A stretch of 64,000 nucleotides of DNA from Heterocephalus glaber (GCF_000247695.1 NW_004624781.1:14818914-14882913), one strand, 5' to 3'. Shown: positions 37,742-50,429, counted from the first letter of the stretch. A program made the numbers and translations. The notes: generated by a model not told the origin, from the sequence alone.

Positions 37742-38650
37742 CTAAATACAATTTTATAACCCAATTACTTGAGGAAAAATTTCAAACACAAAAATAGAAA
37801 GAATAGTACTAAAGAATCCCTTTGAATATTCACTCAGCTTCAACAATTATTCAAACATCCTAACCTCCAGATTAATTTGAAGCAAGCATCAAATCATTTC
37901 ATCCATAAGTACTTGTGCATTTATATCTAAAAGATAAGGGAAAAAATAAATAAAATATAAGGGGACTTACTTCTAAAAAATATGACAATACCACGATCAC
38001 ATCTACAGTTTTATGATGTTTTACTAACATCAACTAGATGGCCAATGTTCAAATTTCCCTGGATTATTTTATGAATCTTTTTATTAGTTATTAGTTATTT
38101 GTTCATTTTGGGTTTCAAATAAAGTCTACACATTGTTTTATTTGCTATGTGTCTTAAAGTCTCTTATATAGCTTGTTCCTTCTTTTTCAACTGATTTGTT
38201 GAAACAAAATTGGTTTGTCCTATAGGTTTTTCCAATCTGCTTTTCTTTTTTTTGTTACCAGGATAGAACTCAAGACCTTGCACTTGCAAGGCAGGCACAG
38301 TGCCACTGAGCTAAATCCCTGGCCTCTATTTTTCTAACTCCAACTCCCATGGTATCATTTAATATGTTTCTTTATTCCTTGTGTTTACTTGTTTAGACAC
38401 ACAGACTTGATCAAATTCTAGTTTGACTTCTGGCCAGAATATTTCACATGTGAAGTGAGATACAGGAGACAAATAACGTCTGCTGTTTCTTTTTGTAAAT
38501 TAGCCATCATTTCTAGCTGCATTGTTTTATTAGGTGTTAAAACAAGATGGCACTTTATCATTTCTGGATTAATTATTAGCTGGAATATTCTGTTAAAGAA
38601 AGAAACATTTCTCTCATTAACTATTAGATTTGTCTGAGTAAAATTTACAA
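37742..38650 (-). mobile_element. Old L1M-type 3' UTR (reverse), carrying an ID insertion
   Basis: In order: AAAAATTTCAAACACAAAAA, TCAGCTTCAACAATTATTCA, ATCATTTCATCCATAAGTAC, CAAATTTCCCTGGATTATTT, TCAAATAAAGTCTACACATT, TGCTATGTGTCTTAAAGTCT. This follows the 3' UTR of ancient mammalian L1M elements read in reverse. Confidence 0.72.
38244..38326 (-). mobile_element. ID SINE (reverse) inside the L1
   Basis: T-rich, GTTACCAGGATAGAACTCAA, CACTTGCAAGGCAGG, CCACTGAGCTAAATCCCTGG CC. Confidence 0.9.
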
Positions 38651-40282
38651 ATAAAAAATGAACTAGATGCTTGATTCATTCTTTTTATTTTTAATTTTCA
38701 AAATACTAAATTGGTTTCCTTCCAAAGGTACCAACAGAGGTTTTTGTTTTACAGTGTCATTCTGAGCTAACACATGCTTAAAACATGTTTGCTATCATTA
38801 CAATTATTCTCACTCATACTCAAACTGCCCCCTCTTTGACCAATGAAAGTGTCCTCAAGCTGATTCCTGAGTCCATTCTGAGATGACTCACAAGTCTTTG
38901 ATACTTAATTTCTGGTGAGATGAGCTGTTCCAGAATCTTCTTATGATTTTCTACTTAAGTGCTAGAATCTGTTATTTCTCCAGTTCTCCAAGGAGCCTGG
39001 GAAAAGGTTATTCTTAATGGCTGCATCTTATATGTATAACATTATTTATTTAACCAGGCTTTATTTGAAGGAAGAGGCTTTATATCTTTTCTAACTATTC
39101 TTTTATTAATTATATACTTAGCTATTTTACAGAAATAGCATATATAGCTGATTGTTAATATAATACTAATGTTTTCTCTATTAGTTAATGTTTAGAGAGA
39201 TGCTAATCAATTGGGACTTTTATGGCCTTCCTCTTAAACCAGGGTGCACCGTTCACCTATCACACATACCTGCTTCTAGAATGGAGCTCCCAAACAATAA
39301 ATTAAAAGGTGGCAGCAAGCATGGTAAAAAATCTCCAGGGGAGGGGGATGATATGTATATATATTTAGTCCCTAACACTCAACGGCCCCCAAGGCTATTC
39401 TGCTTCTCAGAACTAAAATCCTTCTCATAGTCCCCAGACATTTCATTGCCAGCCAAGAGAGTAAGATGGCAGTGCTAAATGGAAGATTTTTGTTGACAAA
39501 GTGTATTGGAGGTGTCTCACTTCCAACTACACCAAAAAATTATAAAAAGTAAGTCTTTCTTCCAACCTTGTAAGATTCCCTCTTTGGCTGAAATACTGGA
39601 CTGGCTTAATGTCAAGTAAATTAAGTCACTTTACAAATAAATATAATTAATATACATTTTGGAATACAAAAAGTTGTAATTTTTTAATGTGCTGCTTTTA
39701 ATTTTTATTGATACATCATACAATCTGCTTCTTTCTGAGAATGTTCAGAAGGTATTTTTCTGAAATTCTTGGTCATAGGCAGCACTCTTTTTTTTTAATA
39801 AAATGAATAAAATAAAGTTATAATAGTGATATCCTGAGGTAAACCACCTGTGATTGGCATCTTACATTGCCTCTGTTTACTCAGTAAAGTTGCTTCTGGT
39901 CAAAACTCTTTAAGTAAAATTAGTTGCAATTCATAGCATATATGAAAAATTCACCCCACTTTTACTATTCAAATTATAAGGAACCTCAAACAGTAAATGC
40001 TTAAGCAGAATTCAGAGTAGGCTCCAAACTGCAGTTCCCATGTTCTGCTCTCATGACATTTATAGTCTACCAGGCAAAAACTGAAAACTGATATAAATGC
40101 ATTGCTGAAGGCGATTAACGTCCCTTTCTTTCTATTCATTTTTGTTAATTGTAGGATGGTTACCAGGTAAAATACATGATGACCATTTTAGTTTGCATTT
40201 CAGATAAAAAAAGGAATACTTTTGGTCAGAAATATTGCATGAAACATTCTTATTCTAAAAATTATTGTTTTATCTAAAATTA
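38651..40282. other. Unassigned AT-rich sequence
   Basis: No recognised repeat or gene. An 80-codon frame at 39188-39430 shows no family features. Confidence 0.45.
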
Positions 40283-40474
40283 AAACTAGCCAGGTGTGGT
40301 GGTGCATACCTATAATTCAAGCACTCTGAGAGGCTGAGGAAGGAGGATGGTAGGTTCGAGCTCAGCCAGGGCAATTTAGCAACTTGTTTTGAAATTTAAA
40401 AATGGGAAGGGCTGGGCATGTGGCCCAGTGCAAAGGCCCTGAGTTCAATCCCCAGTTCCACCAAAAAAAAAAAA
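40283..40474 (+). mobile_element. B1-ID dimeric SINE
   Basis: CTAGCCAGGTGTGGTGGTGC, CAGCCAGGGCAATTTAGCAA, then GGGCTGGGCATGTGGCCCAG and GAGTTCAATCCCCAGTTCC with A-tail. Confidence 0.92.
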
Positions 40475-40601
40475 GACTCAAAACAAAAAGAAAGAAATTA
40501 ACTGAATGGATGGCCTACATTGTATCTAGCAACCCTATGAGTGAGCAGAGCATAGTGGTGACTCATCTTTGAAAATTAAGAACAATATGTTATATAATAG
40601 A

Positions 40602-40692
40602 CAGCAGAAGTTTTCAAACTTTAACATGCATACACATTACCTGGCTGGTTATCAGAAGGCAGATCCTGCCTCTGCAGATCTGAAGCAGAACA
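40602..40692 (-). mobile_element. MER5-like hAT remnant (reverse)
   Basis: CAGAAGTTTTCAAACTTTAA, CATGCATACACATTACCTGG and CAGATCCTGCC match the order of the MER5/Charlie short elements. It is cut by the adjacent L1 3' end. Confidence 0.65.
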
Positions 40693-40705
40693 ACTACGGA
40701 TTCTT

Positions 40706-42720
40706 TGGTTTTGTTTCATTTTAATTTTATTTTTACTAGTACATGTATTAAGTTCATAATGATTATATTCTTTGTGGGAAGTTGGTAAATGTATACAACA
40801 TATCTTAATTCTTTTTTCATTTCCTTCCCCTTCCCCTTCCTGCTCTTCCCCATCCACTCATCCCTTGGTCCTTTTCCCATTTGCAAAAGATCAATCTCCC
40901 TGTTTCCTATTATCTACTTTTGTTTTTCTTTTTAATTTAGTTATACTTGGGTTTCTCATATAAAAGACATCAGGTGATATTTAAGCTTATGTGTCTGATT
41001 TATTTTATTTAACATTATGGTCTCAAGGTGCATCTATTTTCCTACAAATGACTCAAATGTATTCTCCTTTGTAGCAGAGTAGCACTCCATTGTGTGTAAG
41101 TACCACGTTCATCTGTTGATAGACATGTACACCACTTCCAAGATTGAGCTATTATGAGTTGTACTGCTATACACATGAGGACATATGTATCACTGTACTA
41201 TGATGTCTTTAATTCTTTCAAGAAGATACTCAGAAGAGGGATAGCTGGGTCAGATGGAATTTCTAGTTTTAGTTTTTTGAGGGATCTACATACTGAATTC
41301 CACTAGTGGTTGTACTAGTTTACATTCCTATCAACAATGTAGAAGTATTCCTTCTCCCCTACAGACTCATTAGTATTTGTTATTATTTGATTTTTTCATG
41401 CTAGCCATTCTTTCTGCACTAAGATGGAATCTCAGTTTGTTTTAATTTGCATTGCTCTAATGGCTAGAGATGTTCAGTATTTTTTTATGTATATTGTTGG
41501 CCATTCATTATTTCTGAGAAGTGTCTATTCATTTCAGCTGCCCATTTTTTGATTAGGTCTTTTATTTGGGGGCGTATACTTTATTTTTTAGTTCTTTGTA
41601 TATTCTAGATATTAATCCTCTGTCCAAAGTGTAGCTGGCAATGTTTTTTCCCATCTGGTAGGTTGCCCCTTCACTCTGTTGATTGTTTCCTTTGCTGTCC
41701 AAAAGCTTTTTAATTTGATGTGATCCCATTTGTTGACTCTTGATGTTATTTCTTGTGTAACTTGGGTTCTGTTCGGAGAGTTCTTGCCCATGCCTATGCC
41801 TTCAAGAATTTTACCTATTTTACCTTCCAGCATGTTGTTTATGTTTTAATATTTAGATATTTAATCTGTTTTTATTTTAGTTGAACACATAGAGATAGAT
41901 ATGGGTCTAGATTCAATCTTCTGCAAGTGGATAGCCAGTTTTCCCATCTGCTAAATAGGCTTTCTTCCAGCACATTTTTGGCACCTTTGTCAAAGATCAG
42001 AGGGCTGAATATGCCTGAGGTTGTTTCTATCCTCTGTTCTGTTTCATTGACCCATACGTCTGGTTTTTTTGCCATGCTGCTTCATCACTGTAGCTTTGTA
42101 ATATAACTTGAAATCTAGGATAGTGATGCCTCCTGCCTTGCTCTTGTTGCCCAGGATTGTTTTTTCTATTCTGGTTCTCTTCTTGTTCCATATGAATTTT
42201 AGGATTGTTTTCTCTAATTCTGTGAAGTTCTGTGAAGAATGCTGTTGGTATTTTGATTGTGATTGCATTAAATCTATATATCAATTTTGGAAGTGTGGCC
42301 ATTTTAACAATATTTGTTCTGCCTATTCAGGAACAGGCAATACCTTTCCATTTTCTGATGTCCTCTTTAATCTTCTTTTCTGAGTACTGTAGTTTTTATT
42401 ATAGAGCTCTTTCACTTCCTTGGATTAATTCCTAAGTATTTAAATTTTCTTGATGCTATTGGGACTGGTATTATTTTCTTAATTTCTTTCTCTGTGAGTT
42501 TGTTATTGATGTACAGGAATGCCATTGATTTTCCTGTGCTGATTTTTGTATCCTGCTGCATTGCTGAATTTTATTAGTTCTAGGAGTCTTTTGGTTGAAT
42601 TTTGGAGGTCTTCTAGGTAAAGGATCACATCATCAGCAAATAATGATAATTTGACTTCTTCCTTTTTCCTCTCTCTCTCTCTCTCTTTCTATCTCTTGCC
42701 TGAAAAATCTGTGATTCTGC
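40706..42720 (-). mobile_element. LINE-1, 5'-truncated about 2 kb (reverse), ORF2 C-terminus and 3' UTR
   Basis: On the minus strand, reading right to left, three broken open frames carry L1 ORF2 C-terminal sequence: [20 protein letters not shown] (42302 downward), [20 protein letters not shown] and SFWTAKETINRVKGQPTRWE (to 41612). A long 3' UTR follows to about 40706 with an AT-rich tail. L1 ORF2 encodes the endonuclease/reverse transcriptase; only the region downstream of the RT domain remains. Frameshifts separate the pieces, so it is inactive, but the long surviving frames mark it as one of the younger L1 copies here. Confidence 0.92.
42668..42692. repeat. (CT)n microsatellite
   Basis: A CTCTCT run at the 5' truncation end of the reverse L1. 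Confidence 0.85.
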
Positions 42721-43539
42721 ATTTCCAAAAATTTTCTGCTTGATGTCAATGCTACTGCTCTGCAGACCACTGCTTGTACACCACTATTGTGGACACATGT
42801 TTTGGAGGAATTTTTTTCTTTGTTTGGTTAGCTGTCCAGCATCTGAACTCTTCAAGCTTGGGGAATTCATTGATTGTGAGTCTTGAAAGAAAGAAAAGCC
42901 TGATTCTCCTACACAGAAATTTATAGAAGAGGTCAAATATTTTGCTATTTTCCCTTAATCTCCTCCACTAGTTAGGAGCACTTGCATGGTTTTCAGTCAA
43001 GAACTAGTAACACAAAGAAAGTAGCAAACATGCAGTTAGTTCTCTGACTTGCCACAGTAAAGCTGGGACCAAATCGGGTCTGCAGAGGGGTGGTGACTAA
43101 GGGGTACAGTGTAGCATGCTAAGCAGCATCAGTAATAGCAGTCTGCATCCTAGGCTGTCTCTGTGCAAAAGTTTTGGGCATTTTCTTGGCTGCACAGCTT
43201 TGAGCTTGGTCCTCAATACTCATTAATACATAATTGGATGAACTTCCCAACTCCTTAGCTAATAGATCAGACAGGGCTGGTTTTTTTGTTGCTTGAAACA
43301 AAACCCCTGATAAAGCCAAAGAATCTGCTAGAGGCTCCTAGCTTATGCAGCCCGATCAGCTGGCAGTCTGAGAATGGGATGCCACCTACATCATGCAGAA
43401 TGATCTCTTCCTCACAAGGCGAGGACAGCCTTGTGGGCAGCCTCTTCTTGGTGGAAGGGTGTTTTCTGGCACTCATCTCTTTGTCTTTTCTGATGATGAG
43501 CTTTCTGACAATGACTTCTCTTGTCATAACACGGCTAGG
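42721..43539. other. Unassigned, with overlapping open frames at 43119-43587
   Basis: Minus-strand frames include ALSDLLAKELGSSSNYVLMS (43319 downward) and MICPKSQLISNTLGYKPSRV (43587 downward). An overlapping plus frame runs 43286-43618. They look mildly coding-like but lie in different frames, so a decayed retrocopy is the most I would suggest. Confidence 0.35.
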
Positions 43540-43645
43540 TTTATATCCTAATGTGTTACTAATTAGCTGTGACTTTGGGCAAATCATCCTCTATGAGTTC
43601 CACTTTCTTGGCTGTTAAAAGGAATTAAGATGATATGTTTTATTA
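43540..43645 (-). mobile_element. MIR-family SINE fragment (reverse)
   Basis: ACTAATTAGCTGTGACTTTG, GGCAAATCATCCTCTATGAG and TTAAAAGGAATTAAGATGAT follow the reverse MIR core. Confidence 0.65.
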
Positions 43646-43679
43646 TTCCATTTTTCAAATTGTGTTCTAATTCGTTGGG

Positions 43680-44010
43680 ATTTTTAGTACTTTATTGGGG
43701 TATAAATTACATATCACAAAATTTGCAAATTCAAATGTGTGATTCAATGATTTTTAGTAAATTTATCAAGTTCTGTAACCATTATTATAATCTAGTTTAA
43801 AATTTTTTTGTCATCTCAATAGGCTTCCTCTCAACTGTTACATTTACAGTTAATCCCTAAACCCATCTATAATTAATCCCTACACCCAGACAACCACCTA
43901 TCTAATTTCTGTCGCTATAGATTTGCCTTTCCTGGACATTTCATATGAGCAGAATAATATAATCATAATTACTTATTATACCAGCTTTTTATGCTACACA
44001 GTGGATATTT
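43680..44010 (-). mobile_element. Old L1 3' UTR fragment (reverse)
   Basis: GGGGTATAAATTACATATCA, AGTTCTGTAACCATTATTAT, GCTATAGATTTGCCTTTCCT, GGACATTTCATATGAGCAGA are L1M 3' UTR landmarks in reverse. Confidence 0.78.
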
Positions 44011-44127
44011 AATGGCCTGTACCTGCAATGTGTAACACAGTATTTTGAACATAGTAAGTGTCAAGGAAAACAAAAACCAAAACCATTGATACTTAAGAGG
44101 TTGTTGTTGTGAGAATTAAATAAATCC

Positions 44128-44286
44128 ACACAAAGTATAGTCTCAGACGAGTATCAGTATCACCCAGAGATGGTTAAAAATGGAGTCTTGGGGCTTATCC
44201 CAGATGTAGTGAGTTACATTCTGCACTTTTGCAAGATCCTCAGGTGAGCTGTATCCTCATTAAACTTTGAGAAACATGGTTTGGAA
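44128..44286 (+). mobile_element. MER5A-like hAT non-autonomous transposon
   Basis: AGTATCAGTATCACCCAGAG, ATGGAGTCTTGGGGCTTATC, CAGATGTAGTGAGTTACATT and TAAACTTTGAGAAACATGGT follow the MER5A order. Confidence 0.72.
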
Positions 44287-45707
44287 TGCAATCTCCACAG
44301 GAAAAGGATTATGTGTGTCACAGAGAGATTACAAAGCAGTGTGAATCCTGACGTACACAAGATTACTACAGAGCAAAGGATGCATTTTTGCTCAACTATA
44401 AAGTATTTTAGAGAAACAGTTTGGACAGACACTTTATTAGTTTATGTATTGAAAAATGTATATTCATTTTTCTTATAGCTGAGTGACAATTCTATGAGGA
44501 AACCCAGTTTTAAATAAAAAATATAATAACCCCTTAACTGAAATGGACTTTACACTGCATTTATTAGCATGACAGTTAATTATGGAACTTCTTCTAAAGA
44601 TTGACAAAATATATTGCAGGTCCATTTCCTAGAAGAGATGAGACTTCTATCAACACCTAAGAAGTCAATGTCAGACTTTAAGAGACAGGATGGTAGGTGT
44701 TGCATAGTTTAGCATCAACCTCTAACAAGGAAAACCTGTCTAGTTTTCCACTTACAGTCTTCTGGATGAAAATGCTTTAATTTATCCATTCAATCATTCC
44801 TCAAATCATCAAACATTTATCAAATTTGTCACTACTTGACAAGTGCTGTGCTAGGGCTTTCTGATGGATTGCCAGGTATAATATTCTTGAGGCATTTAAT
44901 ATCAATTCAATGACAGCAGTGACACTGTTCACAAAAGACTTTCTATGATTTGTGAATGTTAAAGTTTAAAAGTACTATTAGGTTAAAACCACATTAGTTA
45001 GAAACTTAACACATATACTGAAAATGGTAAAAATGTATTTTCCAGACAAATCCAAGCTGCATAGTAAATATAAAATAGGAATTGTTTTTATTTAGTGTTG
45101 CTTAAGGAACACAGTAGGGGTTGTGGTAATTTTCCATTTGCTCCTCCAGATCCACTTTTCACCATTTATTCTGCTTTATGCTGGAAAGGGGACTTTAGAT
45201 GCACCACCCAAGCTCTCTGGTTCTGGTAGCAGCACTTCTGTTGGAGGACGAAAGGGAAAAGTACAAGTGTTTATTCCCTAGTCCTTTGCTGGGCTACATT
45301 TGGCAATGGCTCCATTTCTCTATTTATAGTCACAACCTTGGTCAGGCATCCCTTCCAAGCTATAACTCTTACTGGGCTCTACCAAAAGCTACCTTCCCCT
45401 GCATTTAGACTGCAGGCCTCCTACTATTGCCAACCCTTAAATGCTTTACTTTTCCTTATTGGTTCCTTTTACCCTTCCCATGCCTCTGCACATCATCCCT
45501 TTGTGAGCCTATCTTTTCCTCCCCAAGTATGCTGTCTTTGGTAATATAAGGAAAGGCCATCAATCAGCCAGACTCTAAGGACTGCTTGCTGGGTTGGCAC
45601 TGTTAAGACATACAATACACCATTCTGCTCCTGAGACACTTAAGAATCCAGTGAAGGAGATAAGATCAACACAACACAGGTGGAGCAAGTTGGAAACACT
45701 ATACATT
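44287..45707. other. Unassigned, MIR/L2 traces
   Basis: TCAAACATTTATCAAATTTG and ACAAGTGCTGTGCTAGGGCT at about 44808-44860 look MIR-like. No gene recognised. Confidence 0.4.
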
Positions 45708-46256
45708 GGTATCTAATGAGAGATGTGTGGTTCTTTGCCACTCAGTATCCATTCCCCCTTCTTCTGATAATCATACTCTAATTTCCTTCTGTTATTATCA
45801 GTCAGTATTCTTGACTGAGGATCCCTCCCTCAACAACATGAGTAATCATATGAATCAGGCCCAGCTATTGGATTTTTCCAGCTTCATGGCCTAATCAGAG
45901 CCAGTGAAATGTAAGAATTCTATTCCTGGAAGATGTGGGGAAAAGGCATGCACTCTTCCCCTGAGATTGCTGACAGTAAGGATTATGTCAACTGGAGCTG
46001 CCAGGAGCCACCATATGGAGCCCGAGAATGAAGCCAACTCAGAAATCAGAGCCAAGAGATGAAAAGGAGTAAAATTCAAATGACATTGCTTAAGCCCTTG
46101 GATGCAGCTATGCCTTAAGCTAAATATGTCACTAGATTTTTAGCTATGTGAGCCAGTAGCCAATGTATTATTCCTTTTCTTTTTTCATAGGCCAGTTTGA
46201 GTTCTGTTCTTTTATTTTTATCACCTATAATTTAAAAAGCTCTATAATTCATAAAT
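45708..46256 (+). mobile_element. Probable ERVL/MaLR-class LTR (start approximate)
   Basis: The right edge is set by the primer-binding-site-like sequence that follows. The interior has GAGCCCGAGAATGAAGCCAA and AATCAGAGCCAAGAGATGAA, phrases typical of old ERVL-class LTRs. The left end is uncertain. It is an ancient fossil with no intact gene. Confidence 0.5.
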
Positions 46257-46273
46257 TGGTATCAGGAGTGGGG
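46257..46273 (+). other. tRNA-Leu-type retroviral primer-binding site
   Basis: TGGTATCAGGAGTGGGG is one base different from the sequence complementary to the 3' end of tRNA-Leu, the primer used by ERVL/MaLR retroelements. It directly follows an LTR-like end, so internal ERV sequence should continue rightward. Confidence 0.65.
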
Positions 46274-47647
46274 ATTGATAAGAGAAAAAATCAAGAAATG
46301 TAGAATCTGTTGATTCAGATGAGGTTCCATCTATAGTGGGCTGAGAATTTAATAACAAAGCAGCAGTTTACAACAGTACTTTCTGTATACTGGGACTTAG
46401 AACATGTGCCCAACAAGGATAAAATGTAAAAGAACTTATTATTTAAAGGTTAGATTCTAGAATAGATCAACTACTACTTGTTATCTTATAGTGAGATTAT
46501 ATAAGAAAAAGTCTAAATTAGGATTGTGCTTGATTATCTAAAGAAGGTACAATTTTGTTATGTGTGACCATTTTTGGTTATCAGCTGCAATAAGAATGAC
46601 AGAAAAGTCAATAATCTGGCACCACAAAGGGTTGGAAAAGCCCTAAGAGAATGTTATCAAAATTGTTTTCAGGCAGAAACCAAAATGGAGGCCATTAAGC
46701 CTGGAAAATACCCAGGCCTGTTGTTAAAAGATGAAAACGCCCATAGTATAATCCAGATTCAAAGACTGAAGTTTTAGAAAACCTCTGGGTTTGGAATTTT
46801 TCACCCACTGAATTGGCCAGATACAACTACATATAAATAATGGAAGCTTATTATGAATTAGAGAAAATTACCTAGAAAACAAAGGCTAGGTAACAGACTT
46901 AGCATAACTGTTCTAATAGGAAATGCAGATATTCATAATAGATATACATTTCTCAGTGTAACCAATATCAACACTCCTAATGAGAAGGTGGTAGTATATA
47001 AAGTCAGTCAGCTTCCCATAATCCTTCCATCTATGGCTCTGCTGTCTTCTGGGGGTTTTTAGAGACTTTTGATGCAGACAGAGGAAGGACAGAAAATTGG
47101 CTAAGGCTTACCTTATTCTTAAGCACATTGGCTAGAAGTGATACACATCACTTCCACTCAGATTCCATTGGAGGTAGTCACATGGTTCTACCAAGATTAA
47201 TAGGCTGGGAAATGTAGTTTTGGATAGATACCTACTTCCTCGCAACAACTCAAGAGGCTAACAGTTATTTAATGCAATAACACAAGAGGTAGCAGTTATC
47301 TGGTGGTAGCTTTGCCATTGAGAGTGATTATTTTTCAATCCTCACCATATCAGGAAAGAATGATGAAGAGGTAATTTCCCAGAGGATTGTTTTCCTGTAG
47401 TTCATTATAAATATGGCCATGGAGAAGCAACAGAAGATAGCCTCTCCAAGAGCAAACCATATGGCAGCCAGACTGACTGATCAAAGAACTTTATTCCCTC
47501 ATGTTAGGAAGCCCTAGCTATTCTTGTCAAGTGAGACATGATATATGCCATGAATTGGAAACCATGGTGTGTTTACCGTTTTTCATTTTTCCAAAAGAGT
47601 TTTCAATGCAATTGTTGTTTCTTTTCTAGTCATTAGTTTTTGTTTTG
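46274..47647. other. Possible ERVL/MaLR internal remnant, otherwise unassigned
   Basis: No gag or pol frame survives. A 67-codon frame at 46574-46777 has no recognised motif. Confidence 0.35.
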
Positions 47648-47956
47648 TTTTGTTTTTTTAATGGTCCTAGGGATTGAGGCCTGATCCCTCACACTGAGCT
47701 ATAGCTCACACACACACCCCTTATTATTTATTTATTTATTTATTTTTGGTACTGGGGATTGAACTCGGGTCCTTGCACTTGCAAGGCAAGCGGCGGAACC
47801 ACTGAGCTAAATTCCCGGCCCCCTTTATTTTTTATTTTGAGACAGAGTCTCAATAAGTTGGTAAATGGCCCAAGATGGGCTCAAACTTTTGACTCTCCTG
47901 CCTTAGTTGCTCAGAGTGCTAAGATCACAAGCTTGTGCCGTTTCACCTAGCTATTT
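47648..47956 (-). mobile_element. B1-ID dimeric SINE (reverse), split by a young ID
   Basis: The reverse ID half (CTAGGGATTGAGGCCTGATC, ACACTGAGCTATAGCTCA) and reverse B1 half (TTTTGAGACAGAGTCTCAAT, CTCCTGCCTTAGTTGCTCAG) are separated by an ID in the linker. Confidence 0.88.
47735..47822 (-). mobile_element. Young ID SINE (reverse) nested in the dimer
   Basis: GGTACTGGGGATTGAACTCG, CACTTGCAAGGCAAGCGGCG GAACCACTGAGCTAAATTCC. A (TTTA)n tract at its T-rich side (47723-47741) is the expanded reverse A-tail. Confidence 0.93.
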
Positions 47957-48548
47957 TAAGTGGTTTGTAGCTAATTTTATCATGTATCCTTAGGTTACTA
48001 GATCAGGAAGAACTATATTGCTGCATAATAGAGAGACATGGATATCACCTGATAGCCTGCACCTGGAGTTATCTATATACCTAGATATGAGTATATTTTT
48101 GATAGTAGAAAGGTTATTGCCATAGACATTTGTGGAGACATTAAAAGAAGAACAGATTTGTCTGCTGTATGTTACCTAGGACACATCCACCCTTCTTATA
48201 ATCACATTCTCATTTTAAGTCAAAACTCCTTGTGCAGCCATGTACTGCTGATACACACAATGCCTGGGATAGGCTTGTCAATCACTTGGGCCAATCTAAG
48301 CCTCTCCTTGTGACAACAATGATTGGTTTAGAATACTCACTTGACCTTTGCTGGTAGTGAGGATAGTATGAATCTAGAGCTGCTGGATGCTCATCTGTAG
48401 AGCTCTAGAATGAAGCTAACAACAGAGAAGAGCACAAATATATTGGGGAGAACCTGAATCTTGGTGCTAAAATATGAATTTTTTAAAACCAAAACCACTT
48501 CTAAAATGACTATCTTGAAACTTTCAGTGAAGTGAGCCATCCCCGACA
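47957..48548. other. Unassigned sequence
   Basis: No recognised feature. Confidence 0.4.
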
Positions 48549-48985
48549 TGGTTTGGATACAGTTTAAGTGTCTCCTAAGGTTTCATGTAGTGAAAGTGTG
48601 GTATAGGGAAGTGCTGTGGAACTTTTAAGAGGCGGGGCACAGGGGGAGTTCCTCAGGGCAATTTAGGATGTGCCCTTGATATGATTTAAGGCATTTCTAA
48701 TGGGACCTGGGTTAGTACTCTAGAAAGGATTGCAATAAAAGTCTGAGCCTGGTCCTACCCAAGCCTCTCTCTTGGCTTCCTGTTTTGAGATGTAATTGCT
48801 TACTTTTGCACACTTTCTTACCATTGCCATGGGGCATGCAGTGCCACAGGGCCATCATCAGAAGTGAGCTGGTACAGGTACCATGCTCTTGAACCTTCAA
48901 AGCTGTGAGGTAAATCAGCTTCTTTTCTTACAAAGTTAGCCTGTTTCAGTAATTTTATTGTAGCAACACAAAAGCTAATATGATT
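48549..48985 (+). mobile_element. MaLR solo LTR (MLT1/ORR1 type)
   Basis: It starts TGGTTTGGATACAGTTTAAG, has AACTTTTAAGAGGCGGGGC and GATGTGCCCTTGATATG, then TCTCTTGGCTTCCTGTTTTG and GAACCTTCAAAGCTGTGAGG, and ends near GTAGCAACACAAAAGCTAAT. The order matches rodent MaLR LTRs. No internal region. Confidence 0.82.
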
Positions 48986-49010
48986 CCCTTCCCTGTTTAA
49001 ACCAATTTGA

Positions 49011-49100
49011 GGAGCCAAGGATTTAGCTCAGTGGTTTCGCCACCTCCTGCACAAGTGCAAGGACCTGAGTTCGATCCCCGGTACCAAAAAAACAAACAAA
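49011..49100 (+). mobile_element. Young ID SINE with TSD
   Basis: GGAGCCAAGGATTTAGCTCA, GAGTTCGATCCCCGGTACC, tail with AACAAAC interruptions. AAACCAATTTGA at 48999-49010 recurs at 49101-49112. Confidence 0.94.
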
Positions 49101-49112
49101 AAACCAATTTGA

Positions 49113-50429
49113 GCTGCATTTTATGTCACTTGCAACCAATGGATCCTTACTGCATTAAATACTAAGCTATGCGAGGGTAGATGCATAAAAATATATGCTG
49201 GCTAAATGACTGAATATGTTCATGGGACAGCTCTAACTAAAACTGAAGGGGTAGTCTGTGGAGTGATTCACAGGGAGAAGAAAACTAGATTGAGGTGAGG
49301 GCTTGCAAATCAGTTACAAGAGTTTAAACTTGGTGGAATAGAAAATACGGCCATGAAGCTATTCCAATATGAAGAGATATGCTAGAAGTGAAGATTTAGA
49401 ACAATTATTCTGAGAAATTAGATTGGAGCAGAGAGAAAAGGAAGTCACAAACCATATAGAGACGTTTGAACTAAACCTGGCTGGCAATGGTCAAGGGCTT
49501 AGAGCCCATGAAGTAGAGACAGAGGAAGGATTTGACATGATAAGTCAATGGTCCTGACAATAGGCTGAATAAAAGCAATAGAGAAAAGAATGAGTCATCA
49601 ATGACATCCAAGCATTCACGTGTGGGTAGCAGAGATAGCAAGGACATCAATGAAAAAGAAGCAAAGTCGTCCTGGAAAGATGTGAGATTGGTTTTGGGTC
49701 TGTTGAATGTCGAGACAATGGCAGGTTATCCAATTGCAAACATGGATTAAGTAATTAAAATGAGACTGTGCAACTTGGAATAAAGGTGACATTAAAGCTA
49801 AGGTTGTGCACAGAAGAAACACTTAAAGCAGTAATTGTAAGCAGACACGAAAACTTATTAGGGACTGGAGGCGAAAAGTGGTCTCCCAATAAAATGGATG
49901 TTTCTAGAAAAGCTGGAAATGTTAAAAGTAAGTACCAACCCACCCATGGCCCATCTCTGTGGCCCTAGACACACCTGCCCTCTCCAGCCTTGCTTCTGGT
50001 TGTCCCTGTACGCACTCACGTCTGCCTCCTCATAGGGTACCAATGTACACTCAGCCAGCTCTGGTTCAGATCTCAGCATTTGCTCCTCTCCCTGCCTTCG
50101 AGGTTGCCTCCCTGAATGTCTGCTTGGCTTTCTGCCTCGTTTAACCCAGCCCTCTGCTTACACACAGCATCCTCAAGAGGCCTTTCTTAAGTTAAGATCA
50201 ACTTAACTGCAATTTAAAAGGGTACACCACTGGTGTATGCATCCTTCTCTGCCTTCTACTCTGCTTTTTCTTCATAGCAGTTCTCAAGCCAAGGCATTGT
50301 GCGGTGTATCTGTTTTTAAATGCACTGGGACAACTGTAACGAAGTTCCTGAGGGCAGTGACTTCGTTTTATTCACTCATGCAACATCGATAAGTAGAAGA
50401 GAATCTGATGCACAGAACCCTGAATAAAA
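49113..50429. other. Unassigned sequence
   Basis: No gene or repeat recognised. Several 60-70 codon frames overlap on both strands. Confidence 0.45.

Noticed and set aside
41612..42302. Reverse-strand frames that could be called genes
   Set aside because: They are broken pieces of the LINE-1 ORF2 C-terminus, not a host gene.
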